DNA from: Craspedostauros australis
Lineage: Eukaryota; Bacillariophyta; Bacillariophyceae; Mastogloiales; Achnanthaceae
NCBI GenBank assembly: GCA_026770025.1
Contig: JAMXDE010000016.1
Location: 620,001-684,000 of the forward strand
Direction: 5' to 3'
Length of the DNA: 64,000 nucleotides
The position numbers and the translations under genes are program-made. Positions 9,894 through 21,735 of the stretch are shown piece after piece (positions within the stretch are counted from its first letter, which is position 1; every line of letters begins with the position of its first letter). The notes beneath the pieces are model-generated. The model was not told the origin of the DNA. It worked only from the letters and a program-made list of their open reading frames with translations, and ran no database searches.

Positions 9894-10519
9894 TCGTAGT
9901 GCTACGTCGCACGAGGCTCCAGGCTCACCGACGCCTCCGACGCAGCCACGGCGACGCACTCGCCGATCAAGGTGCTGGCACAAAGCCACCGGTTCCATCG
10001 ACAAACAGAAAACACAAGAAAAAGAACTACACAAGCAGATACATACGAATCAGATGCGGGGGCGACGAGGAGGATCTCACGGGTGACTCGACGACCGGTT
10101 AGCGCATACATGCATATGAATTGATAGTGCCGTGCTGCCTCGTGCTCCACACGAGAATAAAGCGGGCGGCGTAAAAGCGCCTACGGCGCAGACTGCCACA
10201 GTAACAGTCTAATCCATGAGTTATATATATATTCCAGTTAGTCCATCCATCGCACAAAGCCCACCAACCGCTTGTCGACGTCGTCACATTTCATCCCACT
10301 TCTCCGACAAGAAGAATCATTCCTTTCGCCGGTCTCCACAAGAAACGAGCGAATCGAAACCACCCAAATGTTGCGTGGACGAAAATGAGGGAGAACCATG
10401 TCCGTATCTGTGCCAAACAACGTCCAACCCTGAGATCACAACCATAAAAACGAATTGCCGCCCGCAGCAACACCTCTTTCCATCAATCAATACCTTCCAC
10501 CAACCACACAGCAAACACC
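9894..10519. other. Retroelement 3' end and upstream region of the SDR gene
   Basis: The first ~300 bp are the presumed 3' UTR of the retroelement with AATAAA at 10156 and a short hairpin at 10177-10189. The remaining ~320 bp should contain the promoter and leader of the reductase gene starting at 10520, including a TATATATATA run near 10225. No further gene seen. Confidence 0.5.
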
Positions 10520-11413
10520 ATGTCCCCACTCACCACCTGGATCATCACCGGCGCCTCCAAAGGCTTCGGACGCGCCATTGCCATCGCTGCTGCTTCGGCC
10601 GCATCGGCACCAGCGCCTCTGCCCAAGGCCGACGAACCCGATCGTCATCTTCGCGTCTTCATCGTGGCGAGATCCGATGACGGTCTGAAGGAGACCGAAC
10701 GTCTCATGATGGAGGCCAACAACTCCGTCAAGTGCAACCTGGAGGTGTCTCGTTACTCCATGGACCTGTCCGACTTGGACAAGCTGGACGCCAACATGGA
10801 GACCATCTTCAAGGATGCCCAGACTTCCATCGACGCGTCCAAGTCTGCCACTTCCGAGCAACCGCAGATCATCTTCGTCAGCAACGCCGCATCTATCGGA
10901 TTCATCGGACCCGTTACCGACTTGCCTTCCCTCAAGGAGGTGCAGCAATCCATCGATTTCAACATCACCTCGTCTCTTTGGCAAACCTCGAGATTCGTGA
11001 AGCAGTTCCAAACCCAGGGTGTTCTGCGCGTCATCCAAATCAGTTCTCTCGTCGCCGTCGCTAGTTTCCCCACTCTCAGCCTCTACTCCACCTGCAAGGC
11101 CGCGCGCGACAGGTTCCACTCGGTTCTGGCCAAGGAGGTTTCATTCAAGACATTGAATTATGCACCGGGGCCGTTGGAGACCGACATGATCAACGAGATC
11201 CGCGATACCGAGGCCCTGGACGAAACATTGCGAGACTCGTTCCAGCAGAAGCAGCTCAGGCCCATCGACAGTGCCAAGAAGTTGATCCGCATCGTGCAAA
11301 AGGATGAGTACGAATCGGGCACCCATTTGGATTTCTACGATGTGCCGGATGAGGAAAATCCGGAGACAGACACCACAGGGGCTGCCCGGTTCATCAACAG
11401 GGGCATTGAATAG
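10520..11413 (+). CDS. Sepiapterin-reductase-like short-chain dehydrogenase
   Basis: A single-exon 297-aa protein of the short-chain dehydrogenase/reductase superfamily. The N-terminal dinucleotide site is WIITGASKGFGRA (TGxxxGxG, residues 10-17). The catalytic Ser lies in VIQISSLVA and the active-site Tyr/Lys in YSTCKAAR (YxxxK). NYAPGPLETDM follows, as is usual for the substrate loop. Length and the insertion after the first beta-alpha unit (HLRVFIVARSDDGLKETE) match sepiapterin reductase, which makes tetrahydrobiopterin with NADPH in the cytosol. No targeting peptide is seen. The start has context ACACCATGTCC. The retroelement end lies only about 320 bp upstream, so its promoter region borders mobile DNA. 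Another SDR substrate is possible. Confidence 0.8.
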   Translation: MSPLTTWIITGASKGFGRAIAIAAASAASAPAPLPKADEPDRHLRVFIVARSDDGLKETERLMMEANNSVKCNLEVSRYSMDLSDLDKLDANMETIFKDAQTSIDASKSATSEQPQIIFVSNAASIGFIGPVTDLPSLKEVQQSIDFNITSSLWQTSRFVKQFQTQGVLRVIQISSLVAVASFPTLSLYSTCKAARDRFHSVLAKEVSFKTLNYAPGPLETDMINEIRDTEALDETLRDSFQQKQLRPIDSAKKLIRIVQKDEYESGTHLDFYDVPDEENPETDTTGAARFINRGIE

Positions 11414-11952
11414 AGTGGTGTACGGTCTATAGTCCGTAGTTCTCTTCCGCCAACCGCAATATCGCTTGTTGGCTGTTTCGTTGTTTTTCTCGAATGGGAG
11501 TTGTGCGACGCCGAGTGTCCAAGTAGGCGTACGTATGAGAATACGTCAGACATGCAATCGCCGGTGAGCAGAAAGAAGAGCACGTGATGGATCCTTTCAC
11601 GTTTCTATCAGAGTACTTTGGCAGGCGCGTATGGTACGTAGCGTGGCAAACTTGTAGAGCACACAAGGGTGGCTGATGCTGTCGAACCAGGCGCATGACG
11701 CCTCATCCCGCGAAGACTACTTCGCGCATGCATGGTACTGTAGCAAAGTCCAGCTCCGATAGACAGCGAAATAGGATCACGCTCTTGAATCACACTGTAT
11801 TGCGTCCTGTGCAGCAGGCAGAGATCGTCGAAGCTGGTGGAGAACATAATGCAGCGCTCTACTCATGATACCAGCATCTAGACTACTACTATATTGTTGC
11901 TATGTACGATGTACGAGATCCGTTCCGCGAGTAACCGGCAACCGCTTAACGA
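11414..11952. other. Convergent 3' intergenic region
   Basis: 540 bp between two converging genes; presumably both 3' UTRs. Contains one GCATGCATGGTAC at 11726-11738, a motif seen again at 14555-14566 (inverted) and 14919-14932. No gene seen. Confidence 0.5.
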
Positions 11953-14034
11953 TCACTTGGTGGAGGATGCCGACGCCGTGGAGAGTTTGTCGTTTCCACC
12001 AATGTTGCTCTTCGTCTTGGTCAGGACGTCAGCCGGCGCCATACCGGGACGGAAGACACCCGCGATCTTCTTCAACACCGCGCCGCCCACCAGCACGCCG
12101 AACAGACCGGCAGCTACCGTCGTGCTGTGGCGTCCCATCGTCGTGGCCAGAAATTGAATGCCGATGGTCGTGAGCTTGGCCATGCCCGCGAGGAATGCGC
12201 CGATGATGGCGAGCTGCAGTATCCGGTCCAACCGCTTCTTGGCGGCGACGGCACGGAATGTCATGTCGTCTTTCTGCAGCATGGAGATGATGTTGGGCGA
12301 GAAGATCTTGGGCGCGATCTTGGTGAAGATGGAGTCCAAGATGATGGGGATGATGAAGGTGATGGCACCCAGGAAGCCTGGTCGGTCCAGGCTGCGTGAA
12401 ATCGTGACCAGCGTCTTGGCTTCCTTGGCGCGCTGCTTGGAGAACTTCTGCACGGCAGCCGGGACGGAGTCCGTCTCGTCGAGGATGTTGGAGAGAATCT
12501 TGACGTCCTCCATGGCGCTGTTGGCGCCCAATCCGAAGTACGGCTTGACGGTGTGGGCACAATCACCCAACAGCAGCGTGCGCTTGCCCTGATTGAGGCG
12601 CGGGCCGACATATCGGAAGGATGGCAGGAAGGACGGTGGTTTCTGCGCCACCTGCTCCATGGTCTCGTCGTCCATGATTTCGGTGAACTGCGGCAGGTAC
12701 TCGTTCATGAAGGTCTTGAAGACCTCAGGATCGACATTGGCTTGCGCCATCTCATCGTCCTTGCGCAGCAGCAGCACGCCGCAGTAACCACCATCGCGGT
12801 TGGCCGGCAAGGCATCGAGATTGACCCTGCCGCCGTCGGAGCGTGCGGAGTAGTTGAGATCGAATCGCCAATCGGCCGGCAAGTTGAGCGGGATCGTCTT
12901 GTAGATGCGCTGGTTGTCGTCGGGATACCGCTTGACGCGGAAGGAACGTCGCGAGAAGAGCCGCTGGATTGGATTCATCTTGCTGTTCTCGTCCTGGTCC
13001 GATTCCTCCATCTGATTCGCGATGGTGCGGCTCGTGCCGTCGGCGGCGATGAGGAAATCGGTCTTCATCTGCTGCACCGGCGTCGTGCCGTCGTTGTTGC
13101 ACGGCACGATGTCGACCAGGACGGAGGTGTCGCCGTCGTACGCAAAGTCGGTCGGCGCGACCTCGCATCCGAATTTGAGCTTGATCTGGTCCGCGTAGTT
13201 GTCTTGAATGTGCTTGTACAGGACACCGACGAGCTTGTCGCGCGGTAGGACTTGCGTGGTGAACTTGCGCCCGTCGAAGATGCGCTCGACGCCTTCCTCT
13301 GATCCGGGCGACCAATCTGCGAGGGTGGCAGGGGAAGTAGAGTCGTATCATTCAATTGTTCGCGTTGCGCGATCGTTCGATACGGTAGATTGAAATAATG
13401 AGGGTGAGATGGCGATGCGCACATAGTTGCGCTGGAATGTCAACTCATCTTTCGGTTGTGTGCTGCACCATCCCTGTGCATGATGCATGATGAATGTGCG
13501 TGCAGCGAAGGGGAATCAACACTTTCGCCATCGATGACACCGTGCATGCAGACACCCCCAAAGAGAATATGGCGGCGTCCGTACTCGTGCTCGTACTCGT
13601 GTGTACGTACCTTTCCTCCCCACGACGGCCGTGCAGGCAGCTTCAACCTCATCCCAAACGCCGAACTTCTCCAACGACGTCTGACCACGCCCACCCAAAC
13701 CGATGAGATAGAACTTGGCAACATCGTTCCACACGTCATCCGTCGGCGACAATGGCTCCTGCAACCGATCCACAACCTGGACGGTGTTCTTGGGGTACTT
13801 TTGCGCCAGCATGATGGCGGCCAACAACCCCGTGGGTCCGCCGCCGCAGATGATGGTGTTGGCCGATTCCATGGGCGGCAGGTTCTCCTGGCTGTCCGTT
13901 GCATGCGTGTTGGCGTCCAAGTGCACGGAAGTGGACTGCTGCAGAGTGACGGATTGCGCCGAAGGACGCGGGTGCAGGAATCCTTGTGTCGTGGCGGCCA
14001 GCAGCACGATGGCCAGAGCGCTGCGTGCGAACAT
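11953..14034 (-). CDS. FAD-dependent monooxygenase (KMO/PHBH type), probably plastid-directed
   Basis: Two exons on the minus strand: 14034-13611 and 13316-11953, joined in frame as GRK-DWSPGSEE (595 aa). The Rossmann FAD site is TIICGGGPTGLLAA (residues ~61-74). A second FAD motif, LLLGDCAHTVKPYFGLGAN, is the GD box of flavoprotein hydroxylases. The overall layout recalls kynurenine 3-monooxygenase and related aromatic hydroxylases. The C-terminus has three hydrophobic segments (FIIPIILDSIF; LAIIGAFLAGMAKL; AAGLFGVLVGGAVL), suggesting membrane attachment. The N-terminus MFARSALAIVLLAATTQGFLHP looks like a signal peptide ending at an aromatic residue, the heterokont plastid pattern. An in-frame ATG 20 codons upstream is less likely, as it would bury the signal. 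The substrate cannot be read from sequence. Confidence 0.75.
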
Positions 14035-15422
14035 CGTGGAAGGAGGGGCGGAGCTGTTGTGGTTGAATCCGTTGGATGCTTCTTGATTGTCCACTCGACT
14101 TCGATGCCGTGCTTGTGAGGTTGATTCGTCTCGCTGCGTCTGGCTTTGTCTTGATGCGAAGAGTGGTGCTGAAAGCGATCTCAGTGTGATGTTGGTGGTG
14201 TTGCCGTTGGGGATGACGATGGTGACGGTAGCGCGGACGGTCGATCTCTCGGCATGATACGAGGACTGTGCTGTCCAGCCAATTTTGATCCGAATGCAAC
14301 GTGGATGTGATGGCTGTGTTCAACGAGTTTGCGAAGGAGTCGTGTTCGTGGTTTGGTATCCAAAAGTGCGTGTGCACACGTACCCACTCATGCGTCGCAA
14401 CGTTCTCTCGTGCGCAATCTGCTGACTCACTCTTGTTGAGCTTATTTTCCCTCATCTCCCCGTCATGCCAGTCCCACACAAGAGAGTGGACGAGTGTGGA
14501 GACTCGCCTCCTCAACTCCACCAACAGACGCCCTCACCTCATCCTCCTAGTATTGGTACCATGCATCAAGGGACGCTCCTCAATTAGCATACTGCAAGTA
14601 CTTCGGTCAAGATATAACACGCCAATTTACAATTTATGTAAGCGATGCGTTCAGGAACACAAACAACGGACCGTGCGACCACCAAACATTAAACTTGACA
14701 ATAGTACCGCAATCCGAGCCGCTTCGGTACTCCTCTACCTCCCCTTCCATCTCCAACTACGAGCACATCCGCCGTCCTGCCGTTGTCGTTGTTGCCATCG
14801 TCGTGGTGATGCCCACACCTGCACCATCTCAAAGCGGCGCAATGCGGGCATTCCAATCTCCACCCACGCAGCAAAAATGGGTGCGACAACTGCCCTTAAA
14901 AATGCACTAACATGCCACGCATGCATGGTACCGATACGGATGTCTGTCGTCGTAGGCACGAGCATATATCTCAGCAAGATCGGCACCGTGTCCGCATGGA
15001 AAAGGGGCGTGGGTGCTGTCTTGCTCTGCTCTATGGCATTCCGTTCTGTTCTTGGCGTCGGGTATCTACGGAAGCGATGGCGACGGCGATGATGATGCGT
15101 GCTGTCTGCATTCAATCACTCTTGGTGTTCGCGCGATGCCATTCCTGTTCGACTGCACCATACAGTGGAGTTCACAATCCAGAGTGCGGCATGCATGTTG
15201 GTGCCATCCAGACCGATGGAGGGATCGTGAACTTTTGGGCGAGCACTGCCGATGATCTATGCATGTTCCTTGGGCTTGACATGTGGAAGGTGAATTTGAA
15301 TATTGCATGCGGTGATCACTATCGATTCAACAGGAAAGCTCCAAGTTGTTGTATGGTAACGAATTCGAACGTCCCTCCTTGCGGCTCTCGTTTGCCGCAA
15401 CTGCGCGTTTGGGAGGTCGTCC
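14035..15422. other. Intergenic region between two minus-strand genes
   Basis: 1.4 kb containing the promoter of the monooxygenase and the 3' UTR of the DUF6824 gene. Inverted 12-bp copies of ATGCATGGTACC at 14555-14566 and ~14921-14932 bracket about 350 bp. Long open frames here lack ATG starts and similarity to anything I know. Confidence 0.4.
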
Positions 15423-17719
15423 TCACGCCTGGCTGGAGTCTTCGAACACCTTGCTGAAGGACATGTTGCTCTCCGATTCGCCCATCTTGTCGCCGAACGT
15501 ATTCACGCTCATGTTGCCAACTTCCGATATCTTGTCGTTGATCGTGTTGACGCTCATGTCGAACGGATTCTTAGCATCCCACGCGTTCGTGAGGACCGGG
15601 ATGGCCTGCTTCTTGCGCACCAACGGGCTCAGCGTATCGCGGAACTCCGCCTCTTCGGATGAAATTTGCAACGAACTGTCGAATACGGAGCTCAGGTTGG
15701 TCTCGTCGGCCATATCGCCGATGGACAGGCTCATTGCGGAGAGGTGGGCGGAGGAACCGTTGCCGTCGTACTTCTTCTTTGCGTTGTTGGTGTTATTGTT
15801 GTTGTTGCTGCTGTTCGTGGGTGTCGAACCATCGCCGACGAACACCTTTTCGATCTTCAGACTGTTTTCTCGTTTCAATGTGGGCGGCGGTTTTCGGCGT
15901 GCGCCATCTTCCGCCGTTGAGGACGTCTGCCTGTCGGCCTCGTTTCCTGTTGCGCCCGCATCCGCGCCTGTTCTGCCTTGCTCTCGCTCCCGTTGCTGTT
16001 GCTTCCTGGCCTGTTGCTGCTGCTGTTGCACCTGCTGCTGGAGTTGGAGGAGTGCCTGCTGCTGCTGTTGCTGCGACAGCTGCAGATCGCCACCGGAACC
16101 GCTGCCTCCGGATGTTGGAACGGTCTTGGGCTTTCGCATCCTGCCCACATTCTGGGTGTTGGATTGGCCGTGCAATTCAATGGGACGCGGCTCCAATTGC
16201 TCGCTTTGTTGGTACACGGAGTTGAGCTGCGCCTGCAGGGCCTCCATCTCCCGCTGCTTCGCCTGCAACATCTCTATCTGCCGCTGCTTCACCCGAAGTG
16301 CCTCCAGGTCGTTCTGAAGATGCTGCATTCCGTGGGCGCCGGCATGCGCCATCATCTGATTCTGCAAGGCCATCTGCGCGAGCTGATTGGAGCTCGTGAT
16401 TTGCTGCTGCACGGCCGATTGCTGACCAAGGTGCTGTTGCTGTTGTTGTTGTTGCTGCTGCATCTGGAGCTGTCCCGATGCCATCTGCTGCATGCGGGAC
16501 TGCATATTCATTTGCATGGAACCTGGAAGGTCCGGTGAGAGCGGCGTGTTGGGCATGCCCATCATTCCGCCCGACGCCATGCGTCCTCCACCGATCTGCG
16601 GCGATGCATGCAGCTGGTGCCGTTGCTGACCGACTCCAGGAGACTGCAGACCCGCCATGCCGGCAGCCATGTACGCCTGCGACAAATCTGCAACGCCCGC
16701 GGAGTTCCTGCCAAAATTGGGATTGTTGTTACCGCCACCGCCACCGTGCTGTTGATGTTGCTGCCCGGCTCGAAGAAATGCATCCTGTGGGACACCTCCG
16801 CCTGGACCGCCACCGTGGAAGGCATCATTGCCTCCGCCAGCGTTCAAAGCGCCATGTGAATGAGCCTATCGTCGTACGAGGATGCATCATTTTCGTATCG
16901 AGAAATACAGTATTGTCGAAGATCACCGTGCGCCATCGGATGCCAGTGATGTAGAGAGTACGTGCGAGTATCGAGAGAAGGTGAGCCAGAGATAATGAGT
17001 GTGCGGAAGAGAGATTGGGATTGAGACAGAGAGAGAGAAAAGAAAACGGGAGGAGATGGTGAGGTGAAGTGCCAAGCCGACAATGAAGCATATAGATCAG
17101 TCGAGGCTGCGGTTACGGCCACCAGCAATACCACGACGCGACGGTATCGAGAACAAGACAACAGGCCACTGCCTGATCATCATCATTGTTATCACTGTGG
17201 CCAAGGTCATCACCATCGTGACAAAATGATGCCCGAGAACCTGACCAGGAATGGGAAAGATCCATGTGCATGTGCATGTGCATGAGCACGTCGATGTGTT
17301 ATAGCATGTGAAGAACGTACGCTGTTTGGAGGTAGACCGTTGCCGCCACCATCGTTGACCTCGTCGCCCACCATGTCCTTCATGATTTCCGGCGCTCCCT
17401 CTCGCAGCGCTTGCCTGGTCTTGTCCAGCGCCTTCTTGTCACCGATGTCGTACCACAGCTTGGTGGAGGCATCCTGCTTGAGGAAGCGGCCCGGTGGTAT
17501 GCGGCCCTTGATCTCGTCGACGATCATCCTCGAGAACTTGCCCTTCTGCGGCTTGGGACAGCGCACGTACTCCAGCTTGTGCTTGCGCACCAGCGCGCGG
17601 AAGTGCTCGTTGCCGGCATGGTAGTTGACGAAGTTTCCTCTTCCGGACAGCACGTCGTGCTCGTGCGGCGCGACGATGCCGTGCATCTGCTGCTTCGTGC
17701 CGCCCGACATGTTGTTCAT
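15423..17719 (-). CDS. DUF6824-domain, Gln-rich protein
   Basis: Two exons: 17719-17321 and 16865-15423, joined at LPPNS-AHSHGALN in phase 0 (613 aa). The first exon is almost entirely one domain (residues ~15-115) beginning HDVLSGRGNFVNYHAGNEHF and continuing through KGKFSRMIVDEI, with WYDIGDKKALDK near its end. This is the DUF6824 family, expanded in diatoms and other heterokonts, often in putative regulatory proteins. The second exon is low complexity: Gly/Asn-rich, then long Gln-rich heptad-like stretches that could form coiled coils, and a Ser/Thr/Asn-rich tail with repeated MSVNTI/MSVNTF motifs. A transcriptional or chromatin role is plausible but unproven. No signal peptide, so probably nuclear or cytosolic. 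The intron is about 455 bp. Confidence 0.8.
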
Positions 17720-19600
17720 TCCCAGCGGCTGCCGTCCTTGTATTGTGGTTGTAGTTGTTGATGTAGTGTAGATGTTAATGTAGTTGCGGTTGTAGATGTA
17801 GTTGCCCTATTATGCTCTAAGCCACTCGCACGCTAATGTACCGAGAGGCACTAACTAGATATCCAAATAAGAGGCTGTCCGCGTTGAAGTGCGATGTGGT
17901 CAGAAGACCCAACCAACAGTGTGCTGGGAGAATGGCAAAGCAGAGTTGATGCGGAATCAGATCCCTGTGATGTTCTGCTCTCTTCCTCCTCTCCGAGCAC
18001 GCCGGTGCGTTGATGCCTCTGCTGTCGCTGCAACTGATCGTTATAGCGATAGTGATAGCGACAGTGATAGCGATTGTGCTGGAGCTGGACTTAGCGCGGC
18101 ACGGGATGGATGCCTGTCGCTGCTTTGTTGGTGGTTGATTGATCGACCGGCTGCTTGTGGATGGTGATTGCCGCGTGGAGTGGAGCGCTTGCTGATTCCT
18201 GTCGCTGTGTTGATTGTTTGTTGTCCTCAGTTGGCTGGATGTCTCTTTGACGCTCTTGCTGTCTGTTCTGGCACCGCGGAGAACAGGGTGAGAGCAGAGT
18301 TGAGTCGAAGCAAACAGGACAGACCTACAAGGAGGGGTACTCGAAGGTATTTTGGGACTTTCCTCGAAGACCAAAGCGCGAAGGATACGGTCGAAGAGTC
18401 ACACACAGAGGGACACAGCAAACAAGTCGAGCGGAGACCTTTGGCTCGCGCAAGGCCACCCGAATCCTCGTACAAACGTGCTGGAAGCGCTTCGCTGCGA
18501 CGATTCTTCACCAGAAAGGCGGAACCAAAAGAAGAAGAGAGCAAACGGTGCGAACCGCGAAACCAAAGGAGGTGGACACAAAAATGTCCGTGGTACACAG
18601 CGCGGCACCCCGCGTACGCGTGGTAGAGTCGCTACCCTCGGCATGTGTGGGCGTTTGGTTTAGCTCGCAGCTCACTGCCAAACACGCCAGGCAAAAACCA
18701 GCTTGTCGTTTCCACACCAAAACGTGTTCCTCGACGCACAGCGTGTCGCAGCGCGGTGCGATGGCTTGACCCTTCCGCGCTTTGCTATCTCGGCGTGTCA
18801 CATCTGGCCACCTTTTTTGTCCCTCGAGACCTCACAAAATTGTCAATCACATTCCGAATCCCATCTCCAAACACTCCATTGAAGTTCCATTCCCTTCTGA
18901 TGACGCGAAATGACGTATTGGTGCGACACTCGAAAGCCAATCAATCGAAGGGACAATCACGATGAACACGCTCGACTTCGTCGACCTTCCTGTTCAGTAC
19001 GACTTCTTGGATCCATGGTGTGGGCGTGTTTGACTGACACGAACACGACATCGTGTTGTTCTCCCACGTCAGCCTGCTTCCGCAGATGCTCTTTCTTTGG
19101 TGTGGTTCCACGCTTTGCGCACAAGAGATGGCGTATTTCTGCACAGGCGTGTCCTCCACCAATCAATCGAGAGACGCCGACAAGGACATCCACCGCCCAT
19201 CACCTTCAATCGATCAATCAATCAAACTCTCCCCTCTCTCTCACCTTCCTTCGCCTCTTCCGCTCTCTCTCCTCCTCGTCTCACCCACATCCAATTGAAG
19301 AAGGTGTTGACGAAGCACTTCGATCAAGAGGCCAATCCCCATCAAAGCCAATCGAGTGCAGATCCCAGTTTCGAGACAGACCAACAGTCCGATCTATAAT
19401 ATAATAGTTGAAGAACAGCACTACCATCTATCATCACAATAGACAATAGGCAGCGCCATCATCCACCGCTCACCTCCTGACAGCTGCAGCCAACCTAACA
19501 GTACGGATAGAACGTCGGACAGTACGCACCCACTCAAATACACAGCAGCAGCAGCAGCAACAGTAACAGTAACAACAGCAACATCAAAACTACCATCACA
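17720..19600. other. Divergent intergenic region
   Basis: 1.9 kb between divergent start codons, so it holds the promoters of the DUF6824 gene and the IF-3 gene. Contains a degenerate TGTAGATGTAGTTG repeat at about 17750-17806 and a hexamer tract (GATAGC/GATAGT/GACAGT) at about 18043-18076. No gene supported. Confidence 0.4.
18043..18076. repeat. Hexanucleotide microsatellite (GATAGY)n
   Basis: About six imperfect hexamers, GATAGC, GATAGT, GATAGC, GACAGT, GATAGC and similar. Noncoding. Confidence 0.7.
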
Positions 19601-20617
19601 ATGAGAAGCAACAACAGCCCACCGACTTCGGTCATGATGATCTCCATGTCCGCCATTTTTGTCCTGATGGCTGCCGCGCCACAGCAGAGCCATGCCTTCT
19701 CGGTGTTGCCGATGGGCATCGTCCAACATCATCACCAGCAACCGCAGCTGGCCACCCTCCCCTCCACCATGACATCCACGGTCCTCTTCATGGGCAGGGG
19801 CGGCGGCAAGAGGCGGTACCAGCCACGCGTCATCGTGGAAAAGCCACCGATGAACGCCGACATCGCCGCCGATGAAATGCGCGTCGTCACGCAGAACAAC
19901 GACGGCAAGGACGAAGCATTGGGCGTCATGACCAAGGACGAAGCTCTGTCCAAGGCCCGCGAGCTCGGGGGTCTAGACCTCATCATGATCAACGCCAACT
20001 CCAGCCCGCCAGTGTGCAAGATCGTCGATTACTCCAAATACAGGTACATGCAGGAGAAGAAGGCCAAGGAGGTCAAGAAGAATTCCAAGGCCAGCGAGAT
20101 CAAGGAGGTCAAGATGAGCTACAAGATCGACGTGCACGACTACGGCGTGCGAAAAAAGAATGCCTCCAAGTTCCTCAGCCAGGGTAACCGGGTAAAATGC
20201 ACCGTGATGTTCCGCGGACGTGAGATGCAGCATGACAAGCTGGGATTTGAGCTGCTGGACAAGATGGCGAACGACCTCACCAAGCTCTCCACCAAGGAGG
20301 GACGTGCCAAGCGCGAAGGTAGAAGTCTCTCCCTCATCCTGTCTCCGCGCACCGAGGTGCTCAAGGCGGTCAACGAAGGCCGCAAGGCCGACGACCGGGC
20401 AAAGAAGGAGAAGAAGGAAGCCCAGAAGATTAAGAAGGCCGCCGCGGCGGCGGCTGCTGCTGCCACCACCAGTGTCGTGGCCACCGCAAACCCCGTCAGC
20501 AAGGACGGCAGGGTCAAGCTCACTGACGAGGAAGAAATGTCCCTTGAGGAGACTCTGGAATCCTCCCTCGGCAGCCTGTTCGGTGATGACGATTTGACTG
20601 ATGATCTGTTCAACTAG
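19601..20617 (+). CDS. Plastid translation initiation factor IF-3
   Basis: A 338-aa single-exon protein. The N-terminus is a signal peptide (hydrophobic core MMISMSAIFVLMAAA) ending SHA-FSVLP, so cleavage before Phe33 fits the ASAFAP motif for secondary red plastids; a transit peptide of about 45 residues follows. The IF-3 N-domain spans roughly 83-150 (ADEMRVVTQN; MINANSSPPVCKIVDYSKY). The C-domain spans roughly 160-255 (EIKEVKMSYKIDVHDYGVRK, then the RNA-binding face KFLSQGNRVKCTVMFRGREM). Bacterial-type IF-3 binds the 30S subunit and checks start-codon pairing; here the target is the plastid ribosome. The tail after 260 is Lys/Ala-rich then acidic, longer than the bacterial protein. Confidence 0.92.
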   Translation: MRSNNSPPTSVMMISMSAIFVLMAAAPQQSHAFSVLPMGIVQHHHQQPQLATLPSTMTSTVLFMGRGGGKRRYQPRVIVEKPPMNADIAADEMRVVTQNNDGKDEALGVMTKDEALSKARELGGLDLIMINANSSPPVCKIVDYSKYRYMQEKKAKEVKKNSKASEIKEVKMSYKIDVHDYGVRKKNASKFLSQGNRVKCTVMFRGREMQHDKLGFELLDKMANDLTKLSTKEGRAKREGRSLSLILSPRTEVLKAVNEGRKADDRAKKEKKEAQKIKKAAAAAAAAATTSVVATANPVSKDGRVKLTDEEEMSLEETLESSLGSLFGDDDLTDDLFN

Positions 20618-20623
20618 AGAGGC

Positions 20624-20653
20624 AGAGAGAGAGAGAAAGAGAGAGAGAGAGAG
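20624..20653. repeat. GA-rich microsatellite just after the IF-3 stop
   Basis: Alternating GAGA interrupted by single A and C, in the probable 3' UTR. Confidence 0.7.
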
Positions 20654-21387
20654 TCCTCGTTTTGGTGTGGTGAGTATTGCACACGAACAACGCATAGTAC
20701 AGCACCAACACGAAGCCGAAGCACCAAAGTAAGGAACCTTAGCGAGGCCAATTGATCCATGCGTAGACACAGTATTGAATCTCAAACAAGATGCTCTCCT
20801 CTACATACGGACAGGCATGCTATTCACCCATTCCATTCGATTGCATGGTGCTGGCGATTCCAAGGCATGAACAGATAGCAATGTACTTCTGGCTCGAGCA
20901 TGGATGGCTGAGCCGTCCTACTAGTTCGAAAGAGGCAGGCAGTTGTTAATGGAATATATTCCTTGAAACAGCTGTCCGTCCAGTTCGAAGCTTGCAACTT
21001 CCCTTGACGATCGTCTTGTTGTGAGAGACTATCTCGACTCGATGTCCGTGACACCATAATTGATGTGGAGCAGGTAGTCATATCCGAGCATGCTCGGTAC
21101 CTGCGAGGCGCGCCGTCCCGAATAATGCGAGTGATAGCACGCCAACAACATGCGAGTAGGGAATCACATTGTCGAACACTTTGGAATACGAGACGCCGTA
21201 GCAAGCGCAATTCAGCATGGGACGATGGCACACAGGCAAAGTTAAGACGTCAATCATGCTCTACGCTTCTTTGCTCCCGCACTCCTCCATGGCTGATGAC
21301 ATCCTTCCTCATCTTCTTGCTGCTACGCCAAGTGATGAAATCCATCGTGGATGATAGCGTCATCACATATTTTGGCAGTCGATAATG

Positions 21388-21420
21388 TCATGCCATGCCA
21401 TGCCATGCCATGCCATGCCA
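21388..21420. repeat. CATGC pentanucleotide tandem repeat
   Basis: About six perfect copies of the 5-bp unit CATGC (read TGCCA in another phase). No coding frame supported. Confidence 0.85.
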
Positions 21421-21705
21421 TCTACTATACTCTCCTCCAATCGACGACACATCTGAATGACAACAAAGTGCAATGGACACATTGGGGGATGTGTGAAATG
21501 CCGCCAGATCGGAAGAAGCAAGTTGTCGCAAACTGCCTCCATGACCTGATAGTTGCTGGCTTGGTTAGTCACCATCTTGTGAAACTCGCAATGAGAAAGC
21601 GAGGATGCGAGATGATCTGGTCTACCCACGAGTACCAAACCAGGTTTTCCAATCCCAAATAGTACTCCTTTGGAGATTCACTTGTATCGCAAGAGATGAC
21701 GAGGG

Positions 21706-21735
21706 AAAGAGAAAGAGAGAGAGAGAGAGAGAGGA
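21706..21735. repeat. GA microsatellite
   Basis: Purine tract of alternating GA in noncoding DNA. Confidence 0.7.

Larger units (their letters stand above)
1..10200 (+). mobile_element. Non-LTR-type retroelement, 5' truncated by window edge and split by a DNA transposon
   Basis: The retroelement occupies 1-312 and 7080 to about 10200; the piece between is a younger DNA transposon. The left part has reverse transcriptase motifs. The right part has the end of the reverse transcriptase, an RNase H domain and a C-terminal zinc knuckle, the order found in LINE-like elements. No integrase or protease is visible, which argues against an LTR element. The right end is approximate: after the stop at 9893 there is an AATAAA at 10156-10161 and a perfect 5-bp-stem hairpin (GCGCC TAC GGCGC) at 10177-10189, which could be the 3' recognition structure. 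I found no poly(A) tail or target duplication for this element. Confidence 0.75.

Noticed and set aside
1-10200. LTR retrotransposon (copia or gypsy) interpretation of the host element
   Set aside because: No integrase, protease or LTR seen; RNase H plus zinc knuckle after the reverse transcriptase fits a non-LTR layout better.
14301-15092. 263-codon plus-strand frame in an intergenic gap
   Set aside because: No ATG at its start, Cys/Ser-rich random-looking translation, no domain.
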